Shown: positions 8,117 through 16,630 of the stretch, piece after piece | Layout of the letters: every line of letters begins with the position of its first letter | Numbering within the stretch: position 1 is the first letter of the stretch | Source: a virus | IMG/VR virus record: IMGVR_UViG_3300013104_000056 | Coordinates: 1-34,120 of that record | Reading direction: 5' to 3' (one strand) | DNA length: 34,120 nucleotides | Translations under genes and position numbers: made by a program | The notes under the pieces: generated by a model | What the model was told of the DNA's origin: nothing | Databases searched by the model: none | What the model saw: only the letters and a program-made list of their open reading frames with translations

Positions 8117-8858
8117 TCGACTGCTAATTGTTCCAAATATTCAGCTAGACTAAGCTCTTCTTTGTATTCGTGAGGCATGAAGTTAAGTGCATCAACCTGC
8201 TCAGGATTTCTTGAATGACTCCTGATATAAGTTGCTGCCAAGTTTCCAATTGCTTGCTCAATACGGCGACCAAGAAAAAGAGAGCCTCGTCTCATGCGAT
8301 AGGCTCTCCAAATATTAAGCTCTTTTAAGCTTATTTTTTGCTTGGCTTCTTCGATGGTGATTCCACCGATTCCGAGGACGAGCTCGCACCAGAATTCGTA
8401 TTCGTCAAGTTCTTCCTCCGTGACTTTCCCATGAAGTTATTCACTTCATCGGCCACGGCATAAAGAGACTCAATGAAAGGGATTTCTGAATTAAGAACGT
8501 CTTGAACTGAGCTAAAGAATGGGGTGCCTTTTGCATCTTCACAAACCGAACCAAGTAAATGTCCTGCTTGCATACGCTTCACACTTACTGACTTGAGCTT
8601 CGAGTCAGCAATATTATCTTCGTTGATTTCCCAGTCATACGCCTTAGAAATTTCATGAAGATCATTAAAGGCTAGTTTTTTAATAAAAACCTGCCCTTCC
8701 AATTCTACTTTTTCACCAAAAGTTAATTCACGTTTGAGTTGAGCAGTAAGAAAATCAATATTTTCTTCTGTAACTTCTACAACCCACTTAACCGTTCTTT
8801 CAACTGGTGCACCAATTTTAGTGACCTTTTTGAATGCTTTAATATTTACCTTAGTCAT
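8113..8858 (-). CDS. Tail assembly chaperone GT fusion by -1 frameshift
   Basis: The long product of the G gene. Ribosomes slipping back one base at G GGA AAG (8424-8430) leave the short frame after Lys145 and continue VTEEELDEYEF for 103 more residues to the stop at 8113, giving about 248 residues. In lambda the same heptamer makes gpGT, where the T part binds the tail tube protein and the G part coats the tape measure. The extension includes FLGRRIEQAIGNLAA and LAEYLEQLA. The 60-residue frame at 8113-8295 is only the tail end of this product and has no convincing ribosome site of its own. Confidence 0.75.
8331..8858 (-). CDS. Tail assembly chaperone (gpG-like)
   Basis: 175 residues. A small acidic protein that would coat the tape measure during tail assembly. 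It begins MTKVNIKAFKKVTKIGAP, has a segment ELTFGEKVELEGQVF, and ends in a Ser/Lys-rich tail that exists only because the ribosome stayed in frame past the slippery GGGAAAG. Its ATG overlaps the tail tube stop (TAATG), as expected for coupled tail genes. Identity rests on position between tail tube and tape measure plus the frameshift arrangement. Confidence 0.75.
   Translation of the reverse strand: MTKVNIKAFKKVTKIGAPVERTVKWVVEVTEENIDFLTAQLKRELTFGEKVELEGQVFIKKLAFNDLHEISKAYDWEINEDNIADSKLKSVSVKRMQAGHLLGSVCEDAKGTPFFSSVQDVLNSEIPFIESLYAVADEVNNFMGKSRRKNLTNTNSGASSSSESVESPSKKPSKK
8424..8430 (-). promoter_or_regulatory. -1 ribosomal frameshift slippery site GGGAAAG
   Basis: Read on the minus strand in the zero frame as ATG GGA AAG, this is X XXY YYZ with the same seven bases as lambda G/T. 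The -1 frame downstream stays open for 103 codons. Confidence 0.75.
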
Positions 8859-9331
8859 TATGGTGTCACCGTGCGTTTAGTTCGAGTTACCTTTGATGTA
8901 CGTACAAGGGTGTACTCGTACCCCATCATTGCATCAACTTCAAGGTCGTTAGGCGCCGCATCATTCAAATAGCCTTTGAATGACAGCCAGTTGCGATCAT
9001 CAGGTAAATCAATACCTGTTGTTGCATCATAAGTTGGTGCAGAGGTTGACTCACCTGTACCAACATACCAATCCAGTTTTTCGCCAGAATCAGCAATTTC
9101 TGCCAACTTATCATGACTTGTATTTGTGTCATTGTAGTCAATGGCAATTGCACCTTCGCCCGGATCGCGTATCCCGCGCTCATACTCTCTGATTTCAGCT
9201 TCAAGACAGGTAACGTCTAGCTTAGAAAAAGAATCTTGCCCGAAGCCAATTTTCTTCATGCAAATAAACTTAACCACCTGCCCATCAATCACAGTAAATA
9301 ACTGTGTACCCTTAGTTTTAACATTAGCCAT
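8858..9331 (-). CDS. Major tail tube protein
   Basis: 157 residues from the ATG at 9331, with GGAG nine bases upstream; upstream in-frame starts would read through a terminator hairpin. It begins MANVKTKGTQLFTVIDG and has a beta-rich pattern with GYEYTLVRTSKVTRT at the end, as in lambda gpV-type tube subunits that stack around the tape measure. It sits between the tail terminator gene and the chaperone gene. A strong terminator lies right in front of its ribosome site, so this abundant protein probably has separately controlled message levels. Confidence 0.82.
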   Translation of the reverse strand: MANVKTKGTQLFTVIDGQVVKFICMKKIGFGQDSFSKLDVTCLEAEIREYERGIRDPGEGAIAIDYNDTNTSHDKLAEIADSGEKLDWYVGTGESTSAPTYDATTGIDLPDDRNWLSFKGYLNDAAPNDLEVDAMMGYEYTLVRTSKVTRTKRTVTP

Positions 9332-9352
9332 TAAGAGCGCTCCTTTAGGCAT

Positions 9353-9376
9353 AAAAAAAGCACCCGTTTGGGTGCT
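9353..9376 (-). terminator. Intrinsic terminator before tail tube gene
   Basis: Perfect 7-bp stem AGCACCC/GGGTGCT with a 4-base loop, followed on the minus strand by seven T residues and then ATGCCTAAAGGAG, which contains the tail tube ribosome site. Confidence 0.85.
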
Positions 9377-9401
9377 AAGTGAAAAAATTTTTTTGATGTT
9401 T

Positions 9402-9773
9402 CTAGCGGTTAATAATCCAACTAGCATCAAATGAACAATGCGGCATATTTGTCACAGGGTCTTTGTCAGGCTCACCATAACGAACGACATAACAATCAAG
9501 CTCAATTGCATCACGTATAGCTTTTGCAACACGCTTTACTGTGTCTATATCAACCGCATAAACATCAATCTGAATTACAGCTCTGTCTGATACTGGCCTA
9601 GAATCTAAATTATTGTCTGGAAAGCCTGTCACTGTTTGCCATGTTGCATAGGGTGTCTCTGGCTCATCTGGTGCACGCGCAAACGGATAAAGCCTTAAGA
9701 TATTCTCGCTTTCAAGCAAGTCTCTGACAGCTTGATCAGCCTTGGCGAGTTTGAAGATTGGAACATCAATCAT
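9402..9773 (-). CDS. Tail terminator / tail completion protein (DUF3168, gpU-like)
   Basis: 123 residues. It caps the growing tail tube. DUF3168 features are visible: an N-terminal helix, then RLYPFARAPDEPETPYATWQ, then a strand AVIQIDVYAVDIDTVKRVAKAIRDAI. Its ATG overlaps the stop of the HK97 gp10-like gene by 4 bp and the tail tube gene follows. The length is normal for the family. The terminator before the tail tube comes shortly after its stop, so this gene may end the head-to-tail connector message. Confidence 0.78.
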   Translation of the reverse strand: MIDVPIFKLAKADQAVRDLLESENILRLYPFARAPDEPETPYATWQTVTGFPDNNLDSRPVSDRAVIQIDVYAVDIDTVKRVAKAIRDAIELDCYVVRYGEPDKDPVTNMPHCSFDASWIINR

Positions 9774-10291
9774 GTTAATTTTCCTCTTCGTATTGCCGAC
9801 TCAACCGACTTCATGAACTCTTTTGCAAATTCATCAGTAACAACTTGAATATTGTTTGCTAATGCAGGTCTCATAAATGGATCTGCTTGCACCTTAGATG
9901 TACCTAGTTCTACATATCTCCAATAAAAAGTATCTCCACCCGGATTAGCTGAATCGCCATCTGTTTGATAGGTCTTCCCTGCTTTACCGGAGCGAACATT
10001 TTCTTTTGTATTTGCGTATGATTTAGCACCGCCAAGAACCCCGACTCTAACCATTACTGAAGATTTATCTCTAGTTTTGCCGTATCTCACAACAATATTT
10101 TCTTGAATGCTTTCCTTGGTTTTTCGGTCATCTATACGTGATGCACCCACTTTTGCAGCAAACTGAACCAATTGCATTGCTTTTCTAGCAGATGCCCTTG
10201 CACGCTTCAGCAAGGCTTTTTTGTCCTTCAGATTTTTCATTTTCTGACTGAACTCTTCCATGCCTTCGATTTTTACTTCACTAACTGCCAT
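9770..10291 (-). CDS. HK97 gp10-like neck/tail completion protein
   Basis: 173 residues. The ending FYWRYVELGTSKVQADPFMRPAL is the signature of HK97 gp10 family proteins, which help join tail to head. The N-terminal half is a basic helix (KDKKALLKRARASARKAMQ). It is packed between the head-tail adaptor (3-bp gap) and the tail terminator (4-bp overlap), the standard order in HK97-like phages. Confidence 0.85.
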   Translation of the reverse strand: MAVSEVKIEGMEEFSQKMKNLKDKKALLKRARASARKAMQLVQFAAKVGASRIDDRKTKESIQENIVVRYGKTRDKSSVMVRVGVLGGAKSYANTKENVRSGKAGKTYQTDGDSANPGGDTFYWRYVELGTSKVQADPFMRPALANNIQVVTDEFAKEFMKSVESAIRRGKLT

Positions 10292-10294
10292 ACG

Positions 10295-10645
10295 TCACCC
10301 ATTCCAAGCTTTGTCACCAGTGGCAAGGTTGATAGTTAAGTATTCACGGCGTGAGTCGGGATCTCGCATTGGGTTGCCATCAATCTTGTAATAGTAGCCA
10401 TCGAAAAACACACGCATGGTGCTATTAATCTGTTTGGTAATATTGCTATATCGAACTTTGGCCCGTGATTGAATTGTGCTGCTGACCGCTTTAGCAGCGA
10501 TAATATCTTTTGTCGAAAGGTCAGTAACTTCTGCCCAAATTGTTGCATGATCTGCCCATGTTGAAATCACAGCACCCGTGTTTGGGTCCTGTGCATTAAC
10601 AGGTTTTTGAATCATTATGCGGTGCTTAAGTTTTCCAGACTGCAT
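10295..10645 (-). CDS. Head-tail adaptor (head closure protein)
   Basis: 116 residues. It begins MQSGKLKHRIMIQKPVNAQD and has the pattern of SPP1 gp16 / phage head-tail joining proteins: basic start, TWADHATIWAEV, then DSRREYLTINLA near the end. It closes the portal after packaging and provides the surface for the tail. It abuts the connector gene upstream with no gap and the gp10-like gene downstream. Confidence 0.85.
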   Translation of the reverse strand: MQSGKLKHRIMIQKPVNAQDPNTGAVISTWADHATIWAEVTDLSTKDIIAAKAVSSTIQSRAKVRYSNITKQINSTMRVFFDGYYYKIDGNPMRDPDSRREYLTINLATGDKAWNG

Positions 10646-11119
10646 TTAACACACTCCCAGATCTGTTCTAAATGGGTGTAAATGCCATTCAGCGCCTCTA
10701 GGTAATTCGTAAACGTTAGCCGTTGTTAGGTCTTCCCGATTCTCGTAAAGATTACCTAGAATCAATAAAACCCCGATTTCAATTGCTTCATTCACAATAA
10801 TGCCGAGGTTAATCATTTTGGCCTTGCGAATTGCTGTATCGTAATTCAGTGAAGCTGTATGAATAAATTTATCAATCAAATCACTATCAAGTGTCTTAGC
10901 AAAAATTACATCCTGGTCGTACTGAACTTTTGCCTCAGAAAGAATCAAAGGTATTTCTTCCTTGGCTAAATCAAGAGCGGCTTTATCTGAGTAAAAATTC
11001 CTATTTAAATACTCTTTAGCTATGCGCTCAGCAGACTCAAGTTTACTTGCAATGTCATTGTCAATGTCTTCATCGACACGCAAGTGAGCCATAGCTTTAT
11101 TTATTGAAATCACTGACAT
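10646..11119 (-). CDS. Head-tail connector protein (gp6-like)
   Basis: 157 residues, all-helical. It contains INKAMAHLRVDEDIDND, the usual opening of gp6/gp15-type connectors in which a short helix binds the portal ring, and it ends RGAEWHLHPFRTDLG. An insertion of about 50 residues between the two family regions makes it longer than the roughly 100-residue members. It lies between the low-complexity protein behind the capsid gene and the head closure gene. Confidence 0.75.
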   Translation of the reverse strand: MSVISINKAMAHLRVDEDIDNDIASKLESAERIAKEYLNRNFYSDKAALDLAKEEIPLILSEAKVQYDQDVIFAKTLDSDLIDKFIHTASLNYDTAIRKAKMINLGIIVNEAIEIGVLLILGNLYENREDLTTANVYELPRGAEWHLHPFRTDLGVC

Positions 11120-11132
11120 GACATTGCCCTAA

Positions 11133-11501
11133 TTATTCTGGTTTTGCATCTTCATTGGTGGTTTTAGCGTTTTCATCAGACTTAGTTTCATCATCTGAAT
11201 TGTTGGTTTCATCAGTTGAGTTATTTGACCCATCTTCAGAACCATTATTCTCATTACCACCTGCGCCATTTTCATCTTTTGGTGGTGCTGTATTCTTACC
11301 TTTACCACCTTTGCCGCCCTTACTGCCTTTGCTTGTTTGTGGTGGCTCTGCTGGATCTTGAGCAGATTTATTGTCCCCATCTAAAACGGCTAAGCCTTTT
11401 TTAATAAGCTCTTCAGCAGTTTGGTCTGAAAACTCGCCAGATTCCCCAGATTTATAAAGGTGAGTGCCCATCTGGATTACATCAAGAAATTTAACTTTCA
11501 T
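11133..11501 (-). CDS. Small head-region protein with disordered acidic tail
   Basis: 122 residues. Residues 1-40 form a compact domain (MKVKFLDVIQMGTHLYKSGE, then SDQTAEELIKKGLAVL) seen in small proteins encoded after phage capsid genes. Residues 45-122 are low complexity: a Gly/Lys stretch followed by an Asn/Asp/Glu/Thr-rich acidic tail, with corresponding DNA repeats. It follows the capsid gene behind a strong terminator and has GGAG upstream of its ATG. It may decorate the capsid or be a minor head protein; I cannot name a function. Confidence 0.7.
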   Translation of the reverse strand: MKVKFLDVIQMGTHLYKSGESGEFSDQTAEELIKKGLAVLDGDNKSAQDPAEPPQTSKGSKGGKGGKGKNTAPPKDENGAGGNENNGSEDGSNNSTDETNNSDDETKSDENAKTTNEDAKPE

Positions 11502-11515
11502 GCGTTTATTGCTCC

Positions 11516-11540
11516 AAAAAAGAGAGGGTTTCCCCTCTCT
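11516..11540 (-). terminator. Intrinsic terminator after capsid gene
   Basis: Perfect 8-bp stem AGAGAGGG/CCCTCTCT, then TTTTTT on the minus strand running directly into the GGAG ribosome site of the next gene. Confidence 0.88.
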
Positions 11541-11547
11541 TCTTCAA

Positions 11548-12762
11548 TTAAGCCGTTGGGAATGTGCCTTTAACGAATGCTTCAGGACGATACACAGCAA
11601 GTGCAAGACGCTCTTCACAGCGAACAGAAATCATGTTCTTTTCAAAGTCGTCTTGGTTTTCTGTAGAAATCACCACATTTGCATCTTCACGATCAAAGAT
11701 TTGAGCGCCTTCAGCAAAAGCACCTGTTAAGAATTTGCCATCTAGACCAGCTTGGTTCGTTTCTGCTACAGGCAAGCCCCATAATGATGGAGTCATGGTT
11801 CCAAATGGGCTTGTAAACAAGTAAGCGCCAGTGGTGTCTTTGAGTAACTGGATTTCGGTCCAGTCTTTTGAGTGTAAAACCGTACCCGTAGCGTAATAAT
11901 CAGCTAATGCCGCTTGAAGCATTGCCAAGCGGATGATGTCCACCTTAGTCGGGTTAGCAATAGTGATTGGTGCACTATAAGCCGCAGCTTGTGTGTAGAT
12001 CCCGTTTAAGTTGTTGCCAACACCTGAACCAAACAAAAGCTGTGTATCTTCTGCGCGCTTCAAACCGTTTAACATACGGTTATTGATGAAGCTTTGAAGT
12101 TGTGGCAAGTCATCAAGAATTTGCTTAGATGCTTTCAACATGTGAGCAATGGTTTTTACACTTTCCATCACTTCTTCGAATGTGATTTCTGAGTAAGGCT
12201 TAGTTGTGTTTTCAGGAACCAGTGCAGCATTATTTGTAAAGCCAGTTTCACGCAAATACGCAATTGCATTTGAACCAGTGCGACCCGGTGCGAGCAAATC
12301 ACGAATAGTTAAACGCTGATTTGGCTTTGCGATAATTGGTGTCGTGCCATCAACCGGATTAACTGCAAAAGAAATTAATGCGTTACGTGGCACATTCACA
12401 TTTAAGCGACTTCCCGCACGAACATCTTTTGTGAAGTTAATTAAAGACTCATCTTTAATAACTAGATCGCCAGCTCGATCGGAAACACCGTTGTTGTTAT
12501 TTCCATTTTTGCTGATTCGAGCGAACATCTGTTCAGCTTCACCCAATTGCACTTGTAAATCATTCTGCACTTGGCGAAGGTTATTAAGGTCTGTTAAAGC
12601 CTTGTCAACCGCCTCTTTTGTTTGGTTTGATAAATCCCCAGCACTTTTAGCTTCGTTAAGTGCTTTTTCAGCCATTGGCTGTACTACTTCTGTTAACTCT
12701 TTAAGGGTCGCATTAACTTGCTTAAGTTGTTCTGCTGCTTGGTCATTATTACGTTCAGACAT
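11548..12762 (-). CDS. Major capsid protein (HK97 fold)
   Basis: 404 residues. Residues 1-90 are a charged coiled coil (the delta/scaffold domain, normally removed by the protease encoded just upstream). The HK97-fold part follows: LRETGFTNNAALVPENTTKPYSE in pieces, the E-loop and spine-helix region with FINNRMLNGLKRAEDTQLLFG, and a C-terminus VRCEERLALAVYRPEAFVKG. The cleavage site is probably near residues 100-115. The gene stands alone between two strong terminators, which suggests its own message control. Confidence 0.92.
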   Translation of the reverse strand: MSERNNDQAAEQLKQVNATLKELTEVVQPMAEKALNEAKSAGDLSNQTKEAVDKALTDLNNLRQVQNDLQVQLGEAEQMFARISKNGNNNNGVSDRAGDLVIKDESLINFTKDVRAGSRLNVNVPRNALISFAVNPVDGTTPIIAKPNQRLTIRDLLAPGRTGSNAIAYLRETGFTNNAALVPENTTKPYSEITFEEVMESVKTIAHMLKASKQILDDLPQLQSFINNRMLNGLKRAEDTQLLFGSGVGNNLNGIYTQAAAYSAPITIANPTKVDIIRLAMLQAALADYYATGTVLHSKDWTEIQLLKDTTGAYLFTSPFGTMTPSLWGLPVAETNQAGLDGKFLTGAFAEGAQIFDREDANVVISTENQDDFEKNMISVRCEERLALAVYRPEAFVKGTFPTA

Positions 12763-12773
12763 AAATTTTACTC

Positions 12774-12800
12774 ACAAAAAAACCACCTCAAAGGGTGGTT
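12774..12800 (-). terminator. Intrinsic terminator before capsid gene
   Basis: Perfect 7-bp stem AACCACC/GGTGGTT followed on the minus strand by seven T residues, 12 bases ahead of the capsid ATG. Confidence 0.85.
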
Positions 12801-12821
12801 ATTAATTAAAAAAATATTGGC

Positions 12822-13661
12822 TTAGAATTTTCGAGCAGCGTCTTGCATGTCTTTTATTAAGCCAGATAAATCAAGACTAGCGCTTGGCATAGTCTCTGTT
12901 TTGGCAGCGCTTGGCATGCCCTTAAAATCCTTCATTAAATTACGTCGATCATTTCGACTAACCCCAGCCTTAGCCATGATTAAATCTATCTTGTGTGCTG
13001 CTATCCGATCTTTTGAAGAGTTGCTTGTGACTTCTTCCACGGCATCAGAGTCAAGATAAGTATCTGCAAAGCCTTGCTCTACCGAGTTCTTACCATTAAT
13101 CCATGATTCCTTGTCCATTTGAGCTTTTAACTCATCAATAGTTAGACCTGTCCGAATGCTGTAAATGTCCGCAATGGTTTCGTCTATTTGCTCAAGAAAG
13201 TCTGCTGTTTCTCGCATATCGTTGCGATTACCCCAAACCCCTGTCCAAGCATTGTGAATCATGAAAAAGCCTGCTCGCGCGATCTGGATCTCATCTGCGG
13301 CCATAGCAATGAATGAGGCAGCAGAAGCAGCCAGACCAAGCACACGGACAGTGACATGACCTTCATATTCTCGAAGCAGGTTATAGATTGTTAAACCCTC
13401 AAAAACATCACCGCCGGGCGAATTGATGTTTACAACCACATCAGCCCCATTCATAGAGCGGAGAGCCGCGCTAATTCGTTTTGCTGTTACACCTGTATCT
13501 GTCCACCAGTCATAACCAATGGGATCCATGATGCTAATTGTATTGTCGCTTTCGTCTGCTGCTTTAATTGCTGGGTTCCATCGGTCCAACGCAAGCGGCA
13601 TAGAAAACCCGTGCTTTTCGGCTTTAAAGTCGGCTTTAGGCAACTGGTTTCGCTTACCCAT
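12822..13661 (-). CDS. ClpP-like head maturation protease
   Basis: 279 residues from the ATG at 13661, with GGGGG eight bases upstream; the 12-codon upstream extension is less likely. ClpP-type features are in order: NINSPGGDVFEGL (79-91), the serine in GLAASAASFIAM (Ser113), His136 in FMIHNAWTG, and an acidic site near MDKESWINGK (183-190) followed by QGFAD. It would cut the capsid delta domain during procapsid maturation. It overlaps the portal stop by 8 bp and precedes the capsid gene, as usual. Confidence 0.9.
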   Translation of the reverse strand: MGKRNQLPKADFKAEKHGFSMPLALDRWNPAIKAADESDNTISIMDPIGYDWWTDTGVTAKRISAALRSMNGADVVVNINSPGGDVFEGLTIYNLLREYEGHVTVRVLGLAASAASFIAMAADEIQIARAGFFMIHNAWTGVWGNRNDMRETADFLEQIDETIADIYSIRTGLTIDELKAQMDKESWINGKNSVEQGFADTYLDSDAVEEVTSNSSKDRIAAHKIDLIMAKAGVSRNDRRNLMKDFKGMPSAAKTETMPSASLDLSGLIKDMQDAARKF

Positions 13662-14907
13662 CGGTATTACCCCCTTCGTAATTTTTACCCACTTCATCGA
13701 GTGAAATTAATGCTGATTGAACTGTGTATGTGTCACCACCCGGTATAGGAGGTAAGTTTTCTTTTGCTCGAATTTCATTTCGATTCATCCAGCCATTATT
13801 AGCAGCAGAAGCGTAATATTCAGACCGTGTTTTACTGTCAGCTCTTAACAAGCCTTCAATGTTAAAACTAGCAAAGTAAATTTCACTTTCGGCACGACCA
13901 ATAAGGCATCGAGATATTTCTTGCTCAATGTTTACTAATAGTGGGCGTAATGAATATTTTAAGAACTGTAAATCTTGCGCCTCAGCAGATGATGCCCAAG
14001 AGCTTTGTTTGTCTAGATGCCCAATCATGAAAGGAGGAACACGGAACCATCGGCAAATCTCTTCAATTTCAAAACTGCGAGTTTCGAGCATCTGAGCCGC
14101 TTCAGGATTCATTGTAATGCCGTTATAGGAATAGCCATTTTCCAGCACCATTACCTTTCCAGCATTTTTAGAGCCCATAAAGCTTTCGATGTTCTTCTTA
14201 AGCTGCTGTCTCTGCTCAGGAGTATTGGCTTTGTCAGTGCTTAAAAAGCCAGATGTTTGAAGCCCATTCTCAAAGAACTTGGCCGCTGTTTGTTCGGCTG
14301 ACATTGCTGTACCGAATGTCTCGCGCCCTTTACCAATTGTATAAATCCCCATAACACCATCAATGCCAAAGCTGCGAATGTGCATTATGTTTTTTTCATC
14401 AATTTGACGGCGAACACCTTCATCGGTATGAAAATATTCTAAAGCCCCACTTACTTTATTTCTTATAACCTGCATGTTTTGTGGCAAAAGAGGGTCGAGT
14501 GAAATAATGCGCTTACCATTGGGACTGCGGATAATTTCAGTATATGAGTTACCCCATAAAACAATGCTTGCCACAATAAATAGTAAAAAGCGGCTTTGGG
14601 TCATTTCATAGTTCGGGGAACTACACAGCACATTATAAAGTGGGTGTGTCCTTGCTAAAGAACTGCTGCCATCAGCATTTGCTTTATAAAGCTTTAATGG
14701 CAATGTAGATACGGTTTCTGAAACTAACCGCACACAGGCAAAAACGGCGCTCAATTGCAGCGCCGAATCTACTGTAACAAACTTACCACTTGCAGTGCTC
14801 TGTAGGTTTTGGAGCACATCAGGAGAAAAGCTTAACTGTCCGTTTAATCCCAGAAAACGCAAAGCCGCTTTAGCCGCTTTGACTAAGCGGTTTGGTTTCT
14901 TATTCAT
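13654..14907 (-). CDS. Portal protein (HK97 family)
   Basis: 417 residues. It forms the dodecameric ring through which DNA enters. Family segments: VFACVRLVSETVSTLPLKLY, the stretch LWGNSYTEIIRSPNGK, FFENGLQTSGFLSTD, and RWFRVPPFMIGHLDK followed by SSWASSAEAQDLQFLKYSLR. It overlaps terminase large (4 bp) and the protease (8 bp), giving a tightly coupled packaging unit. Confidence 0.92.
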   Translation of the reverse strand: MNKKPNRLVKAAKAALRFLGLNGQLSFSPDVLQNLQSTASGKFVTVDSALQLSAVFACVRLVSETVSTLPLKLYKANADGSSSLARTHPLYNVLCSSPNYEMTQSRFLLFIVASIVLWGNSYTEIIRSPNGKRIISLDPLLPQNMQVIRNKVSGALEYFHTDEGVRRQIDEKNIMHIRSFGIDGVMGIYTIGKGRETFGTAMSAEQTAAKFFENGLQTSGFLSTDKANTPEQRQQLKKNIESFMGSKNAGKVMVLENGYSYNGITMNPEAAQMLETRSFEIEEICRWFRVPPFMIGHLDKQSSWASSAEAQDLQFLKYSLRPLLVNIEQEISRCLIGRAESEIYFASFNIEGLLRADSKTRSEYYASAANNGWMNRNEIRAKENLPPIPGGDTYTVQSALISLDEVGKNYEGGNTDG

Positions 14908-16622
14908 ACACCCACCATCACAGGTTCATCATAAAAGCCATTTGGATCTGCTTCACCAGCTAAGAACATGGCGCGATTAATACCCATTAACAAAGCAATA
15001 GCTCCATCAATCTTTTTAGAGTTATTAGCCTTGCGCGGAAAAACGTTGTTGTTAGCATCTGGACTAGCAATAACGTTACTAATCATCCAAGTTAAAATAG
15101 GGTTTCCATCATGATGAAAACGCTTCGCAGCAATAGCTGCCTCTAGCTCGCGCATTGCAGGGGAAAATGACTTGGTTGTTTTTGGAATTTTGACTGCCGT
15201 ATAACCCTTTTCCTCAACTTTGTTAACAATCTGAAAGCCTCCCCACTCATCAAGTGGAACTTCAGTTAGAGCGACATGTTGAGCCATATCAGTGATATCG
15301 TCAGCAATCTTATTAAGGTCGTTTTCAGCCTTATCATGGGCATCAATTAAGCCCATATTTAGCCATTTCTGATAAAGCTTAATTACCTGCTTTTCTTCAC
15401 CATTAAAAACCGTGTCTTCAGGTACATAAAATTTAGGAGCAACACAGTAATAATGAATTTTCCCGTCACTTTCGCGGCGGTAAAACAGATTGACAGTAGC
15501 GGCCAAGTCAATTTTTGCTGCAAGATCGGCAGAAATTAAGCATGGTACCGCCTTAAACTTATCAATTGTAAGTTTGGTGTCTGCACATGCCTTCCACTTT
15601 TCGATGTTGAAAAATGCAGTTCGAGCAGATACCCAGAGGTTTAAATGTTTAGTCTTAAACGTATTCTGTCTAGAAGGATGCTGGATTGCCTTCTGCTGTT
15701 GTGAGATTAAATAATCTTCATAGATTGATACGCCAAAATTTGGATTTGCCTTTTGCAAAACAGCAGGGCTTGTCCAGTCATCATCCTCGTCTATTGTCCA
15801 CAACCATCCAAACAGCTCATCATCTTCAATCACACCGAGCAACATTTGCATGACACGATCACGCAACTCATAACATGGGCCCTCAATATCAAAGCCCGCT
15901 GTTGTAATTGTGAAGATTAAAGGCTGTCTGCGTGCACCCATGCCTGTTTGCATTGTGTCGTACAATCTAGAATCTGAATGCTCGTGGTACTCATCAACAA
16001 TAGCGCAATGAGGTGATTGTCCGTCTCCCGGATCACCAATAATAGGCTCAAAAAGAGAACCGTCTGTTGGTATTGCTAAACTACCAGCATTAACAACAAT
16101 CCCCGTTGCTTCAAGCAAATCAGGCGAACGAGTAACCATGAGTTTTGCAGGCTTAAATACTTCCCATGCTTGTTTTTCAGTAGTTGCCCCAGAGTAAACC
16201 TCAGAACCAAATTCACCATCATTACAAAACATGTTGAGAGCAACACCTGCTGCAATTGCAGATTTACCATTTTTACGTGGCACTTCCCAATAGCTCTCTC
16301 TAAATCTTCGGTACCCATCTTTTTTTCTGACCCAACCAAAGGTGACAGCCAGCCCGAATTTTTGCCAGTCTTCTAAGGTGATTTTGAGTCTTTTTAATGC
16401 CCATTCACCTTTAGTGTGTGGCAGCAGCTGAACAAAAAGAATTTTTTTCTCAGCTAGTCTTGGTTCAAATTTGTATGGGTAATCTTTACTTTTCGATTTT
16501 GCTAAATCATCAAGGTGTCTTTGGCATGCAAGTCTCACCCATTTACATGCAGGGATTTTGCCAGCAACAACTGCTTTACACCATTTGTTGGCAGCCTCAA
16601 CATTTGGGTACATAGCAGCCAT
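14904..16622 (-). CDS. Terminase large subunit
   Basis: 572 residues. DNA packaging motor ATPase and nuclease. A Walker A-like loop is PRKNGKS (115-121), Walker B is HCAIVDEYHEH (205-215), and the coupling motif region follows with TITTAG. The nuclease half starts around ISADLAAKIDLAATVN, with the acidic residues expected for an RNase H fold. Length is typical of HK97-like TerL. It follows the P27-type small subunit with an 8-bp gap and overlaps the portal gene. Confidence 0.92.
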   Translation of the reverse strand: MAAMYPNVEAANKWCKAVVAGKIPACKWVRLACQRHLDDLAKSKSKDYPYKFEPRLAEKKILFVQLLPHTKGEWALKRLKITLEDWQKFGLAVTFGWVRKKDGYRRFRESYWEVPRKNGKSAIAAGVALNMFCNDGEFGSEVYSGATTEKQAWEVFKPAKLMVTRSPDLLEATGIVVNAGSLAIPTDGSLFEPIIGDPGDGQSPHCAIVDEYHEHSDSRLYDTMQTGMGARRQPLIFTITTAGFDIEGPCYELRDRVMQMLLGVIEDDELFGWLWTIDEDDDWTSPAVLQKANPNFGVSIYEDYLISQQQKAIQHPSRQNTFKTKHLNLWVSARTAFFNIEKWKACADTKLTIDKFKAVPCLISADLAAKIDLAATVNLFYRRESDGKIHYYCVAPKFYVPEDTVFNGEEKQVIKLYQKWLNMGLIDAHDKAENDLNKIADDITDMAQHVALTEVPLDEWGGFQIVNKVEEKGYTAVKIPKTTKSFSPAMRELEAAIAAKRFHHDGNPILTWMISNVIASPDANNNVFPRKANNSKKIDGAIALLMGINRAMFLAGEADPNGFYDEPVMVGV

Positions 16623-16630
16623 TTAAATCC

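Noticed and set aside
8113-8295. Independent 60-residue gene after the tail chaperone
   Set aside because: It is the end of the -1 frame of the GT fusion; the frame is open from the slippery site and the internal ATG has no convincing ribosome site.
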